Source of the DNA: Diplodia intermedia
Lineage: Eukaryota > Ascomycota > Dothideomycetes > Botryosphaeriales > Botryosphaeriaceae
Reading direction: 5' to 3'
Length of the DNA stretch: 64,000 nucleotides
Assembly (NCBI GenBank): GCA_021495925.1
Contig: JAKEKT010000014.1
Coordinates: forward strand, 62,001 to 126,000
The stretch's first letter is position 1, and the number at the start of each line of letters is the position of its first letter. A program made the position numbers and the translations under genes. Positions 45,806 through 57,819 of the stretch are shown here, one piece after another. The notes beneath the pieces are model-generated. The model was not told the origin of the DNA and did not search any database. It saw nothing but the letters and a program-made list of their open reading frames with translations.

Positions 45806-47784
45806 CAATAGGTCCTCACCTTGTGCCGCACACACGCAATGTTGATCGTCCTCTCCCCGAAAGGATAGAGAGGACGAGTAAGAAGTCCGCGTTTCGCACC
45901 GGGAGCAGTTGAGCAGGGCTTCCCTTACCTCACTGCATTGATTGGCGTTCTTGGATAGGTCTTGTCCCACCAGTGCACAAAAAAACAAAACGGTTGGTTG
46001 GATTGGGTGCATTTCAGGCGTTACTTTTTGTGTAGGGTTTGTTTTCCGCTTCTTCCTATTCCTTCCTCCCCCCTTCTCTCAACCCAGGGGAAGTTGCATT
46101 TCCTTAATTCTCTCTTTTCTACGCTCGCCATCTGGGCCGCTGCCTTCGAGCTCACGGTTGCCGACCATTTGTGCGTCCACTTTCATACGTTTCTTTCATG
46201 GCGTTCGCGAGCAGATGGCCACTGCTTGCGGCAACGGCCAGCATTTTAACGCTCTATCATTTGGTAATTATATAGACTGGTGGTTTGGCAGCATACTTCT
46301 GGGTTTGCATTTTGGAGACGGCTGGGGACGTCATCGATACCTAGCGGCTTGGTATTGTAGGATATTTGGAAACGTTCTGGGGTTTGGCAGCCTGCCAGTT
46401 TATTGGAGAGGTGTAATCTGGCCACCGGTGGTGATCGGAATCTGGACACAGCCGTGTTTAGGATAGAGCTCCTTGCAGAGCACAAAGTAATCAATATTTT
46501 GGCTCGCCAACACATGTGATGCGCAGGTAGTTGACAGCTGTGTGACGCGGCGGGCAGGTGCATGGTGGCTTGCAGATGTTTGCCCCTCTGGCGGGGTCGT
46601 GGTCTGGGCGATTCTCGTCTGCGCGGATGACATGCCTGCGCCGTCCAATCTGTGGGCTGGACAGACTATTCGGCGTGCCTGCATTCTCTATAGGCTGCTT
46701 TGGGCGCACTGGATTGGTCGGACAAATTTATCGGTACACGCTGTCGGGAAGAGCGCAAAGCGTGGACCGCGCTCCCGGGTCATGAATCGCATCTGGATTG
46801 GGAAGACAGGAGAACGGTTTGGAGGCGGTGGAATCCTGCAGCACACTTCTGACACGCATAGGGGCTCCTGTCCACCGCCCATTGGCGGGGCAATGTGTCC
46901 CCAGCAGGCACGCAAGGCCGACGGTGCGCCGGTGCAGAGGGGTTGATTTTGTGTGCATGTGTGTTGACGCGGCTGTATGTGTGCACCGTGAAACGTCGGC
47001 AACGGCTAGTGAAACAGCAGCACTGGGACGTCGCAGTCGGGCGGCGACGGTGGTGCGCAGAGGCGGGGTGCGCAGAGGCGAACGCTGATCGCGAGCTTGT
47101 CTTGCCCGATTGAGGATCTCTCAGCTCGTGGAAGACAGCCGCAGCCAACACGTGCCGGGGGTGGCAGGGCTGGCGTGCTGCTGGGCGGCGCCTTCCCTAG
47201 GGTGGGCAACCTGAAACCAGACTGGCAGCTCTCCTGCAGTTTTGGCCCAAGGGGCGGCGTGTCCCGGTATTATCGATTAACTCGCCCTCGACTCGCAGGC
47301 TTCCCCCCAAGCCCCAAGCAAGACCGCTGGCCCAATTCCAATTGCTCCAGATCGCTGCCCTCGCGCCCTGCTGTTGCTGCGTAGCCTGCGAGGACCCAAT
47401 CCCCAATCCCCAAACCGTCCCGCCAACTAGTCGCGTGCGCTCGGCCTGTCGCCCGCCGACCGCCTCCCGCCTCCGCCTTCTCCCCCGTGCCCGCCGCAAC
47501 CTCCTCCCTCCCAGGCCCAGCTGTCTCCGTTTGCGCTGTTCCTCGACGCGTCTGCTCCGACCAGCTCCCTCGCTGCTAGCCCGCATTGCCGCCATCTGCC
47601 TCGGCTGGAGCGAATTCCTGCGCCTGACACCCCGCGGCGCCATTGCCGCCGTCACGCTTTCTTCACGTAGGTAGGGGTCCCGCCGCCTGCGCCGTCCCCC
47701 TCTCTCGTCACGCCTAAGGCTCACGACCACCAGCATTGTCCGGGATTAGCATCGTAGCCGAAACGCCTCTTCCCTGCGCCCACC
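45806..47784. other. Intergenic, upstream region of the COT1 kinase gene
   Basis: The first few hundred bases are 3' flank of the coiled-coil gene, and the rest should be promoter and long 5' UTR of the COT1 kinase. From 47,280 to 47,780 it is C-rich with a CT-rich leader, as in other fungal 5' UTRs. No protein-like frame was seen. Confidence 0.5.
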
Positions 47785-49941
47785 ATGCAGAACAATCAGC
47801 AGAACCGCCTCCACCTAAACTTCGGTTTCAATAACGACCGGAACTTTGCCGCGGAGCAGGGCCGTGCATATCCCACCACGCCCTCCACTTTCCCGCAGCC
47901 CGTCTACCCAAACCAGAATGGACAGCAGGAGGTCTGGGGCACTCAGCAAGCGAACAACGCCTACGGAGGTGCCGGCTACTTCATGAATTCTCCAGGCTAC
48001 GCGCCACAATACCAGCAGGGCATGCAGCCCCCCCAGGCTGCCTACCGCACGCCACAGGGCTACAACGACGGCACCAATGGCCTCGTCCACCAGTTCTCCA
48101 ACCAGAATCTGGGCACCCCTCGCTCTGGAAGCCCCTACGGCCGCCAGCCGTCGCCCAATCCCAACCGCCCCCGCACCGCTGGTGGCTCGGGCCAGCAGCA
48201 GTATGGCAACTACCTGAGCGCCCACATACCCGGCCAGCACCAGCCCTCGCTCAATGACGATGAGCCGCCGGCAAAGAACCCCGACAAGTACACCGACAAC
48301 ATCGTCAAGCGTGCCCGTCTGTCCACCGGCTTAGTCAGCGACTTCTTCCGCCAGAGTGTGCAGCGTGCCCGTGACAGGAACGCCAGGTAAGCTTCGATGA
48401 GCCCCTTTTGCACGGAGCAAAAACAATTGACGCAGCGAACGCAACAGAGCACTTGAGCTTGAGCAAATCCTCTCAAACCCGAACATCTCCGAGGCGAAGA
48501 AACAGGCAAAGATTCAGGATGTCCAGGCAGCAGAGATGAGGTTCCTTCGCTTCCTGCGGACTCGTGAGAGGCCAGAGAACTTCGTTACTGTCAAGATCAT
48601 CGGAAAGGGTGCGTTCGGTGAGGTCAAGCTGGTGCAGAGGAAGAATGACGGCAAGGTGTATGCCCTGAAGTCTCTTATCAAAGCAGAAATGGTACGCATC
48701 GAACTCAGCATGCCGGTGCATCTATATGCTGACTATAATTACAGTTCAAGAAGGACCAACTTGCACACGTCCGCTCCGAGCGTGATATCCTCGCCGAGTC
48801 GGACAGTCCTTGGGTCGTCAAGCTCCACACTACTTTCCAGGACAACACCTTCCTGTACATGCTCATGGAGTTCTTGCCAGGTGGTGATTTGATGACTATG
48901 CTCATCAAGTACGAGATTTTCACGGAGGACATCACTCGCTTTTACATGGCTGAGCTCACACTGGCCATTGAGGCTGTCCACAAGCTTGGCTTCATACATC
49001 GGTATGATATGCGCGTTGCTCCAGATTTGGTGCAAATTGCTGACCCGTCACAGTGATATCAAACCCGACAACATCCTTCTCGACCGTGGTGGTCACATCA
49101 AGCTCACTGATTTCGGTCTTTCTACTGGTTTCCACAAGGAGCACGAGGCATCATACTACCAGAAGCTCCTCTCTGGCAACACGCAAAAATCCTCGAACCG
49201 CGATAACCGTAACTCCGTTGCCATCGACCAGATCCAGCTCACTGTCAGCAACCGTACACAGATCAACAGCTGGCGTAAGTCGCGTCGTCAATTGGCCTAC
49301 TCCACTGTCGGTACGCCCGATTACATCGCTCCGGAAATTTTCAGCGGCAAGGGGTACGACTACGGCTGCGACTGGTGGTCCGTTGGTACCATCATGTTCG
49401 AATGTCTTATCGGCTGGCCGCCGTTCTGCGCGGAGGAGCCCCACGACACCTACCGCAAGATTGTTGACTGGCCCCGTAACCTGCACTTCCCGCCCGACCA
49501 GCAGCTTGGCGCTGAAGCGGAGGACTTCATCCGGAGGTAAGTGACTGCTACCCAATTTTCCTTTCTTTTTGCCACCCCCTCAAATCCATGAAACCCAGCC
49601 CCACTATTCCGATACTGTTGATCGTTCTAACTCTGGATAGACTCATCTGCAATGCCGAGGACCGCCTGGGCCGTATTGGCGGTGGGCACGAGATCAAGCA
49701 ACACCCCTTCTTCCGCGGGGTGCAATGGGACGGTCTCCGCAAGATCAGGGCGCCGTTCGAGCCGAAGCTGCAGTCCAACGTCGACACGCAGTACTTCCCG
49801 ATTGACGAGATTGACCAACACGACAACTCGGCTGCACTGCGGGCGCAGACTGCGCACCAGTCCGAGGACATGGCGGCCGAGATGAGCTTGCCGTTCATCG
49901 GTTACACGTACAAGCGTTTCGATGCTTTCCGCGGTTCGTAG
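47785..49941 (+). CDS. cot-1: NDR-family kinase COT1/Cbk1
   Basis: Five exons (47785-48386, 48436-48691, 48745-49001, 49054-49536, 49641-49941) give 632 residues. The N-terminal 170 residues are Gln/Asn/Pro-rich (for example PTTPSTFPQPVYPNQNG), as in Neurospora COT-1. A basic helix for Mob2 binding follows (RARLSTGLVSDFFRQSVQRA). The kinase core shows GKGAFGEV (257-264), YALK (Lys279), HRDIKPDN (371-378) and DFG (391-393). The NDR-specific insert between DFG and APE contains DNRNSVAIDQI and ends AYSTVGTPDYIAPE, with the activation-loop Ser at 455. The AGC C-tail ends in FIGYTYKRF, whose Thr (622) is the hydrophobic-motif site. This kinase controls polar hyphal growth and septation in the RAM/MOR pathway. 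All key residues are intact. Confidence 0.95.
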
Positions 49942-51247
49942 AGACGGGGAAAGAAGGGAAAAGTAAAAGACAAAGCGAGCATGAAGGAGCATGTATTACG
50001 GTTTCATTTTCTGTTTTTTGGTATGCACAGGATGGGGTAACAGCAGAACAACTATTTTATTCTCTTCCCAGTTTTGTCCCCCCTTCTCTACTAAACGCCA
50101 AATCTCTACATTTGTTTCCTCGTCTTTGTTCGAGCCAAAGCTATTCAACCAGCCCAGTTGAGCCAACACTTGGACGAGAGCATAGAGGGGGATATCAGTT
50201 CTCTATTTACTATCGAGTGCACTTGCCATCGTAGAATGCGCGGCTGGTGCTGTCGTCGTTGCCATGAGGAGTCTTTGCACATGAGTTGATATCGGTGATG
50301 TGGCAAGTCACTCTGATCATCGGTCGATTGATTGTGCATTCATACATACACGAGGGTTGTGGATTCTCCTTACTCTTTCGCTCCGATCATTCACCCGTCG
50401 TTCTTATGAACATGGTTCATTCGGCGGCGGCGAGCTTGGCAGCTGTCTGGTCCTTGGAATGCTTTTATCTTTTGATTTTCTAAGGGCCATGTCTCGTCTG
50501 TTACTTTCCTTTCTGATAATTTTGGCTCATACAACTAAATGGAAATTATGCTGGTATATACTTGAAGTAGAAAGAGAAAAGAAAGATCACGAGGCAACGA
50601 ACCATGAAGACTGAAGCTCGGGGTTTGTTTATCTATGGGGGATTGTGTTCTTTGTTTGATCGCTTTCTTTTGTTTGGCACGTTTGAGATTTGCTCATGTT
50701 TGGTCGACGTGAAGATGTGGATAGAGGTTGTGATAACGATCCAGTCAATGTATGGGAAATGGCAATCACAGGGTAATAGACCTTTCAATAAACTGAATTT
50801 CCTCCGTGGAGGGTTTGTGCCTAGAGGCGCACGCTGTTAACGACGTTGCTTTCTCTTCTTGTAGATCTAGAACTAATTCAAATTGAAATACCATGAGTCT
50901 CCTAGAAACGCCCCATTTCTCCTTTCACGCTGATGCTTTTTTGTCGCGATTTCTTTAGGAGTCCCCAGAAACCATGTCCGTCGGGATAAAGCTTGTTCCT
51001 CTCGCGGTCACCGAGGGCAAGAATCGTATACACGATGCGGATATCTTCTCCTACCACCCCGCATTATTCCCCGGCGTGCGGGCAGAGGTCCCACGCCTGC
51101 CGCCCGTTCTCTATCCTCAGGAGTATGGTATAATTGCTGCATGCTTCGATAGTAACGTATCGATCCCCTCTACCCGTCCGTTTAAAGTCTTCCGTAGATC
51201 CCCAAGAGATCGTTTCGTCGTAAGAAAAACTGCTTTACGCGCGAAGC
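49942..51247. other. Convergent 3' flanks of COT1 and Rpb12
   Basis: 1.3 kb between the 3' ends of the COT1 kinase (+) and Rpb12 (-), more AT-rich than average. A plus-strand frame beginning at 50974 runs into and across the Rpb12 gene and lacks family features, so it is not called. Confidence 0.5.
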
Positions 51248-51569
51248 CTAACGCGCCTCGAACTGCACCATTCTGTTGTTGCGCGTGTCAGTCAAGCGCT
51301 CGATTCCATGTACCCGTGGCTCGTCCATCCTGGACATCTTTTCTTCCTTTCTCTCTTTTCGGCTTCCCTTACCTGTTCGTCCGCTCCTTATACAGCACGC
51401 GGTGGCCGCACTCGCGGCACATGATCTGGTCGCCGCGGCGCAGAATCACCTTGGCATCGCAGTCGCCGCACAGGTAGGCGACCGGCTTGGTCGTGTCCTC
51501 GAAGGCGACAGCGCCGCTGGCGCCGCCGGCGCCGGAGCCGCTGGGCGGGGGCTGGTAGGCTTGCGACAT
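51248..51569 (-). CDS. rpb12: RNA polymerases I/II/III shared subunit Rpb12 (RPABC4)
   Basis: Exons 51569-51373 and 51272-51248 on the minus strand give 73 residues. The first exon ends ...VLYKERTN plus AG, where AG|GTAAGG is a donor. The reading frame would stop there (TAA inside the donor). A 100-nt intron with acceptor CAACAACAG leads to a 25-nt coding exon that encodes the family's invariant C-terminus MVQFEAR and TAG. The zinc-binding cysteines are present as CGDC (34, 37) and CREC (51, 54), with YLCGDCDAKV and GDQIMCRECGHRVLY matching the family. Rpb12 sits in the Rpb3/10/11 assembly platform of all three nuclear polymerases. The 24-residue Gly/Ser/Pro-rich N-terminus is variable in fungi. 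The start is the ATG at 51569. Confidence 0.92.
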
Positions 51570-52146
51570 TGTTGCGTTTTGCTTGCGATTTGGTCGAGAG
51601 CTTGGGGCGTTGTTCGAGGGCGAGCGTATGGAAGGAGGAGGAGCTGGAGTTGTTGCGGTTTTGGTTGTTGGTGTGGAATGGGAAGTCCAACGGCCAGGCC
51701 GTGTTACGATGATATGGATGGCCGACGGCGGCCGGCCAAAGAAAAAGAGGGCGCGCCTTGCCGGACCGGGCAGGCGGTGAGGCGGCCGTGCCCGCGGAAA
51801 AATGCTTAGAAACGCGGGCTTATCGATAGGCCGACGTCGGAGGGCTTTGGTCTCCATATTCCGCCACCGCAATGCGCGCGATGACATAGCAAAGTGTGGA
51901 TTGCGTTTTCTGCTGCGTGCCCTTTCTCCGGGGATATACGCTACTTCTTTTTCTCATATCGTTTTGTCAGCAGTCTCCGTTTCGAGTCTTAACCCCTCTA
52001 TGTCGCTGCATTTTATTGCTTAACATTCGCGGTTTCCAAGTGCGCGCGTAGCGTTGCCCCTCCATCTATTATACTTCGTCTCTCGAGTCCTCCTCCTTTC
52101 TCTCTCTCGCGCACGCTCACTTGTTTCGCCAAACGCCTCGCCGAAA
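51570..52146. promoter_or_regulatory. Divergent promoter, Rpb12 / Nar1
   Basis: 577 bases between two essential housekeeping genes transcribed away from each other. A pyrimidine-rich tract with CTCTCTCT (52085-52110) precedes the Nar1 start, typical for highly expressed fungal genes. No specific factor site is claimed. Confidence 0.5.
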
Positions 52147-54292
52147 ATGAGCGCAATCCTCTCCGCCGACGACCTGAACGACTTCATATCTCCTGGTGTC
52201 GCATGCATAAAACCTATTGAGACTATACCCGCCGAGTCCCAGGATGGCGCTTCCGTAAGCGACCCTTCCAGCTTTCCCTCTTGGTATTTCCTTCGGGATG
52301 ACTGACCTCGACCTCCAGAACCCCTACGAAGTCACGACAGAAGACAAAGTAGCCGCCGCGAAACCCCCGCCCGCGCAGCTCTCGCTGACCGACTGCCTCG
52401 CCTGCTCGGGCTGCGTCACCTCCGCCGAGGCCATGCTCGTGTCGCTGCAGTCGCACACCGAAGTCCTCACAACGCTAGATACGCACCCGGAATTGGCGCT
52501 CCCGTCACTACCGGCAGGTCAAGGTCATGTAAACGACCCGGGGAACGGGGTGGCAAACGGCGTCCACCACCACCATGGGTTGAACGGTGCGGTCAACGCG
52601 ACCGCTGCGGCGGCGGGCGGCGAAGGCAAGATATTCGTCGCCAGCGTCAGTCCTCAGGCGCGCGCAAGCCTGGCGGCGACGTTCGACATCAGCGAGCGCG
52701 AGGCGGGCCACATGGTCGAGCGGCTGCTGAGCGGGCCGGACGGCGTGCGCCGCGGCGGCGCGCACGGCAGCGGCTTCGCGTGGGTCATCGACACCAACAC
52801 GGTGCGGGAGGCGGCGCTGGTGCTGGCCGCGGACGAGGTGGCGGCCGCGCTGTCCGGGACCGGACCGTCTCCAGCTGCTCCTCCAGGAGACGAAGGCGCC
52901 GCGTCGACGGTGCCGAAGAAGCCGATCCTGACGTCGGCGTGCCCCGGGTGGATCTGCTACGCGGAGAAGACGCACCCGTACGTGCTGCCGCACCTGTCGC
53001 GGATGAAGTCGCCGCAGGCGCTGGCGGGCACGCTGGTCAAGTCGGTGCTGTGGAGGAGGTTCGGCATCGCGCCGGAGAGGGTGTGGCATGTGGCCGTCAT
53101 GCCGTGCTTCGACAAGAAGCTCGAGGCCAGCCGCTCCGAGCTGACCTCGGCGGCTTGGACGCCCGAACCTTCCTCCTCCTCTGAGCCCGTCCGCGACGTC
53201 GACTGCGTCATCACCGCCCGCGAGCTGCTCTCGCTCGCCCAGAGCCGCGGCATCGACTTCGCCTCCATCCCGCGCAGGCCGCTGCCTCGCGCCCAGCGCG
53301 CCCGCTTCCCCGACCCCGAGCTCGACGCCTTCCTCTTCCCCTCGCCACGGCGCACGAGCTCGTCTCAGAAGAATAACAACACTCCTGCAGTAGCAGACCC
53401 CTTCGCCGTCGGCACCAGCGGCGGCTACCTCTACCACATCATGCAAACCTTCGCCGCGCGCCAGCACCCCGCCCGCCCGACGTCGCTGCACGTCGAGCGC
53501 GGCCGCAACGCCGACGTGGTCGAGTACCTGCTCAAGGACGCGGCGACGGGCGAGGTGCTCGTCAAGACGGCCCGGTTCTACGGCTTCCGCAACATCCAGA
53601 ACCTCGTCCGCCGGCTGAAGCCCGCGCGGGCGAGCCGGATGCCGGGCGCGAGGACGGGCGTGGCGAGGAGGCCTGGCGGTGCGAAGGGAGGTGCGGGCGC
53701 GGGTGCGGCTGGCGGCGGCGGTGGGGATGAGTACGCATATGTCGAGGTCATGGCGTGTCCCGGTGGGTGCACGAACGGCGGGGGCCAGATCAAGGTGGAA
53801 GAGGTGGCGGAGGTGAGGGGGGAGGTGGATGATGAAGGTGTGGCGATGGCGGAGGGCGGTGAGGTGCAGCAGCAGCAGAAGAAGAAGCCGGGGCCGCTGG
53901 AGCAGAAGGAGTGGTTGAGGAAGGTGGACGAGGCGTATTTCTCCGCGTCGTCGTCGTCCGAAGATGAAGACGAGGCGGTGGATGCGGCGGACCGGATGAT
54001 GGACTTGGATGTCAACGGCGTCGATGACGGTCTCGGCGGCGACGCCATGGATGTGGATTCCGCACCACCGGAGATGAATGGAGTGGACGGGGAGGATGTC
54101 GTCGTCGACGGTGTCTCGAGGAAGAAGATTCACGCTTTCTTGCGCCATTGGAGCGACGTTACGGGCGTGGATGTGGCGGATCTCACGCAGACCAGCTACA
54201 GGAAGGTCGAGAGCGATGTGGGCAAGGCAAAGAAGGCGAGCGATGTGGAGAGAGTGGCTGGGTTGGCGAGCAGCATCGGTGGAGGATGGTAG
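52147..54292 (+). CDS. nar1: Cytosolic Fe-S cluster assembly factor Nar1
   Basis: Exons 52147-52254 and 52319-54292 give 693 residues (64-nt intron, phase 0). The N-terminus MSAILSADDLNDFISPGVAC matches fungal Nar1. The N-terminal cluster ligands are Cys20 and CLACSGC (62, 65, 68). The hydrogenase-like C-terminal cluster uses Cys244 (TSACPGW), Cys299 (MPCFDKK), and Cys516 and Cys520 (MACPGGC). Family motifs SGGYLYHIM and RNIQNLV are present. Nar1 passes Fe-S clusters from the early CIA scaffold to the Cia1-Cia2-Mms19 targeting complex; it is related to Fe-only hydrogenase but is not an enzyme. This copy is longer than usual because of inserts: HHHH/Ala-rich (about 119-138), a Gly-rich segment (about 485-505), and an acidic Ser/Asp-rich block near the C-terminus before the conserved FLRHWSDVTGVDV. 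Confidence 0.93.
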
Positions 54293-55260
54293 ACGACGGA
54301 TTCAAGATGTTTCGCATGGCTGGGTTGGGGGGTGTGTGTCTTTTTAAGCATTTGCTTTGCATAGAGGCGTTACGTGGGTTTCTTTTCTGATGGCTCAAAG
54401 GGAATGATGGAAAGGTCGATGCATGATAGACGGATGGAAAGAGGGGATTGGGCGGATTGTTCAGGTTTCGGTATACCCTTGTGGATGGAAGTGTTTAGTC
54501 GAGAACATAGTCAAAATGAACCAACTGTCATGATAAGGACCTCTTCTCATTCCATGCACATGTGCATACATCGGCATTCCACGTGTATTCTACTGCCATG
54601 ATGCAGGCATGGACTACTTCATAAGAATGACCGTCGACTCGAGCTTCCTGTCTTTCCGCCAAGAGCGCAACTGCGTTTGGTGATTTTGTCCTAAGTGCAG
54701 ACGACCTTGATGCACTGTCCTTGTCTTTGCTGTCAGCCGCTTGCTGAATGGAATCTTGGTATATACGATGCTGACGTTGGGTAGGGGATGCGTCTCGCTA
54801 ATGCTGCATGCTACTTGCCATCACTTACGCCAGATGATGGGTAGCAGCATCCACGCTTGATGAAGGAGATCGCTATCGCTCATTGCGGTTCCCCATCTCC
54901 ATTCCGAAAGGCTGCTTTGAAGGAACAAGAGCATTGGTGAGCAATGTGAAAAAGGCAGTGACAAGTGATTTGAGTGTCCGATGGTGAGGAGGTCGTGTGT
55001 CGGTGTCGTATCGCTGAGCGGAAGAAGCAGTGAAACCCAACCCCCCCCCCCCCCTGTCGATCGCTCCTGCCAACACCGCTTCACCTGTGTTCAGGTTCAA
55101 GCGTAACACGGTATGAAACGAGGTTTTTAAGGAGGTATTCGATTGTCTTGGTTGTTAAATGGGCCCATTTCAGGCGGCACTGCTGGCTTCACATACCACG
55201 TAAATGGAGCCAATGTGGGAATTCGATTCTCCGGTGACTGAGGAAAGTTGGTTGAGATGA
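54293..55260. other. Convergent 3' flanks of Nar1 and the HET gene
   Basis: 968 bases without a credible gene. It contains a run of 14 C at 55041-55054 and otherwise average composition. Confidence 0.5.
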
Positions 55261-57330
55261 CTATCGTATCAAGAAACGTTGCTTGCCAAAATCCTCCGGC
55301 TTCTCGTGAATGACTCCGTTTATGTAGCATGCGCCTACCACTTTATAGAAGTCGTTGGATTCCCGGCGTAGCAAGACTGGATACTTGCATGCAGCCAGGA
55401 GGCATACCATATCACCTTGGCGAGCATTCGCCGGCACCAAACCAACAAGAGAGGGCGTCACGAACAATCGGCGGCCCCTGCAGCATCTGACAGTCCTTTG
55501 GATATCCCTCGTGAACGAATGCTCGAGGCCATCCTCGTGTCGAGGATCCGCGTTTGCGTATTCGCGCCGAAAGTTCTGGCGGATATCCTCGTCAAGCCAT
55601 TCACTCTGATTTCCACCATCGTACTGTTCCGCGCATCGTTCGACCATCCAGCGTCTCTTCATGAGGGCCATCAGCTCGTCGAATTCTGCCAAGGTGGACC
55701 GAACGATTGTATTGTGTCTGTCATACGGGTGCAAAAAATATTCCTGAAAAGCGGTACTGTTGATTAGAATCCGATAGGGGGTCTGCACTTGGTTCCATAT
55801 ATCCTCCAATGGGGTTTCGAAAAGCCCATAGCGTCTTATAGAGTCGTGATAGGTCGCGCAAAGTCTCCACCGTCTCATTTCGTGCTGCAACACTTGCATG
55901 ATATCCAACACAATTTGTTCGTACGGGTCCGCGCGGGGTTCTTCGCCAAGCCAGGTTTGGCGCTCTGCCGAAATCGTCGTCGAGTTCTGGAAAAGCTCAC
56001 TTGAGGACGAACGCAGAAGGGACTTGATATTTTCCTTGACTTCCGTCGAGAAGTTGAAAATGCGAGACTTCTGTCTCGACATGTGAAGAATTTCGCCCAT
56101 GTCTTTGTTATTGGCTTCAGGATAAGTTCGAGCAAACAACTGACACCAATTGGTGATGCAAGCTTCGTCCAAGCCTGTTTCGTTGGGTTCAAACACGTCT
56201 CCCAGGTCGCCTATGACTGTGACACAACAGCCTTGGGCGCCCAAAGTGTTGTCTTCAAGTGTGTGCAAAGCACGAGGAATGCCGTATGAGGTGGGTTTCA
56301 CGAGTTTCGATATAGGCGTGCACAGTCTTTGGACCCTCCAATCAGGCACCCAAGAGAGCAGCCCAAGCTCTTCTGTCCCTGGCCCACGGTCGACTGCGGC
56401 AAAGACATCATCTAAGCTCCTGCTCTCCAGGAAATGGGCGGCGACTCGAGTATAGACATTCCGCGTGCTGGACTCATAGTCGGGCACAATGCGCTGGCGT
56501 GACTCTTTCGAACACATCGACAAGAGGGCAAAGATCCGGTCCCGAGGATCCGTGCAAGCACATTTACCAGTGTCTAACAGGAGATCAAACAAATCCCAGC
56601 CACGTAAGCCGGCCGACCGGTCGCGTTCGTGCAGGTTGAGCACGTGGGGAAGCTCACCGTCCAAGAACATATCGGGAGGGGATCTCTTGAGCCAGCGAAA
56701 GTACGGGTCCCACGGCAAACTCATGCTGCCGTAGACGACTGTCAGCGACCGTGCCATATACACCTCTTGCAGGACCCAGATGCGGGAGAACCACGGCCGC
56801 CGCAGCAGGTCCATAAGTGCGACCGACCGTGAGGGTTCGATGTACAGCCACTTGTAGTGACGTATATACTCCCACGCCTCACGGCTTTGCTCGTCGTCAG
56901 CCTCGCCGAGGTAGACGATGACCTGATCCGCTTCTCTGTATATCTGCGGCATATTCTTGACCTGATGTCCACGCTCTAAGTCATTTGCTTGGTTTATGCA
57001 CACGGCGTCGATCCAAAGCGTGCGTGGTCGGTCGGGTTTTCGTAGGCGTCTCATGGCGTCGAAGCAGTTGCTCGTCACGGCCAACCACCTGTTCTCGCCA
57101 CGATTGATGGTGAACGGCTTTTCCTCGCTGCCCCAAGTGTACGATAGAGCCTCGTAGCTGACATTCTGGGACAGCCGGCAGTGGAAGATGTCGCAGTGAA
57201 TAGGGTCGTTCCATGTACCGGGCGCGATGCGTAATAGGCGTATCTCGTCAACGTGCTGGAGCGGTGCGTAGGTGTACTGCAGTAAGGAGAGCCACGGATC
57301 ATCAGAGTCTTGGGCGCCTGCGTGCGACAT
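55261..57330 (-). CDS. HET-domain protein (heterokaryon incompatibility)
   Basis: An intronless 689-residue frame. The ATG at 57330 is the first in frame; the 32 codons above it begin only from GTG and follow a TGA. The three HET blocks are intact: YEALSYTWG (59-67), then RTLWIDAVCINQ with ERGHQVKNMPQIYREA and VIVYLGEADD, then LLRRPWFSRIWVLQEV followed by LTVVYGS. A DPRDRIFALLSM motif (near 255) is also standard for this family. The C-terminal 350 residues are variable and finish with a conserved-looking GDMVCLLAACKYPVLLR...YKVVGACYINGV segment, common in this subtype. HET proteins trigger cell death or growth arrest after fusion with a non-self strain; the HET fold is related to TIR NADase domains. 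No STAND, lipase or prion-type partner is fused here. Confidence 0.9.
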   Translation of the reverse strand: MSHAGAQDSDDPWLSLLQYTYAPLQHVDEIRLLRIAPGTWNDPIHCDIFHCRLSQNVSYEALSYTWGSEEKPFTINRGENRWLAVTSNCFDAMRRLRKPDRPRTLWIDAVCINQANDLERGHQVKNMPQIYREADQVIVYLGEADDEQSREAWEYIRHYKWLYIEPSRSVALMDLLRRPWFSRIWVLQEVYMARSLTVVYGSMSLPWDPYFRWLKRSPPDMFLDGELPHVLNLHERDRSAGLRGWDLFDLLLDTGKCACTDPRDRIFALLSMCSKESRQRIVPDYESSTRNVYTRVAAHFLESRSLDDVFAAVDRGPGTEELGLLSWVPDWRVQRLCTPISKLVKPTSYGIPRALHTLEDNTLGAQGCCVTVIGDLGDVFEPNETGLDEACITNWCQLFARTYPEANNKDMGEILHMSRQKSRIFNFSTEVKENIKSLLRSSSSELFQNSTTISAERQTWLGEEPRADPYEQIVLDIMQVLQHEMRRWRLCATYHDSIRRYGLFETPLEDIWNQVQTPYRILINSTAFQEYFLHPYDRHNTIVRSTLAEFDELMALMKRRWMVERCAEQYDGGNQSEWLDEDIRQNFRREYANADPRHEDGLEHSFTRDIQRTVRCCRGRRLFVTPSLVGLVPANARQGDMVCLLAACKYPVLLRRESNDFYKVVGACYINGVIHEKPEDFGKQRFLIR

Positions 57331-57819
57331 CTCGGGTCTGTTTTGATTTGGGCTCGGAGTATGGACGTGAACAATACTGAGCGCCGAAGTCAAAGAGGAG
57401 AGCCAGGCAGCCAGTCCGAGAAACACTGGTCATAAGATAGCTCTCACAGGGTGAGTGGGTCAGCCTTGCCCCGCATTTTGCCTGTGAGTGTAACCTGCAA
57501 GCTTCGATCCCGCCTGCAAGGCTCACTTCTCTCGACAAGGATCATACAGTGAGCCTCACAGAAGTAGATAGACACAAATGACATAGCAAAGTTCGACAGG
57601 GGTGCAGAAATAATACTGGTATCGGGGTAATCAGCATAAAACGTGTCATTCAGGGTAACCCGGTTCTTATGCCACGACCTAGATGGCGAACAGTATGAAA
57701 AATATCGGGGATGAGCAGTCTCAACACTTCTCTCTCTAAATCCTGCATCTAGAGCATACCCATTTCCTCCGAAACTCGGCCTGGCAACTGGTCGGATGAT
57801 CGTGGTCTTTCTCTAGACC
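57331..57819. other. Intergenic, promoter of the HET gene
   Basis: 489 bases between two minus-strand genes. It should contain the HET promoter and the 3' end of the GH16 gene. Nothing else was recognised. Confidence 0.45.

Noticed and set aside
50974..51477. 167-codon plus-strand frame starting MSVGIKLVPLAV
   Set aside because: It runs through the Rpb12 gene on the opposite strand, lacks family features, and its second half is the antisense of Rpb12 coding sequence.
52508..54148. 546-codon minus-strand frame
   Set aside because: Antisense to Nar1, whose cysteine motifs prove the plus strand is coding.
55041..55054. Run of 14 C near the HET gene 3' end
   Set aside because: A simple homopolymer with no associated feature. 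Length may be unreliable.
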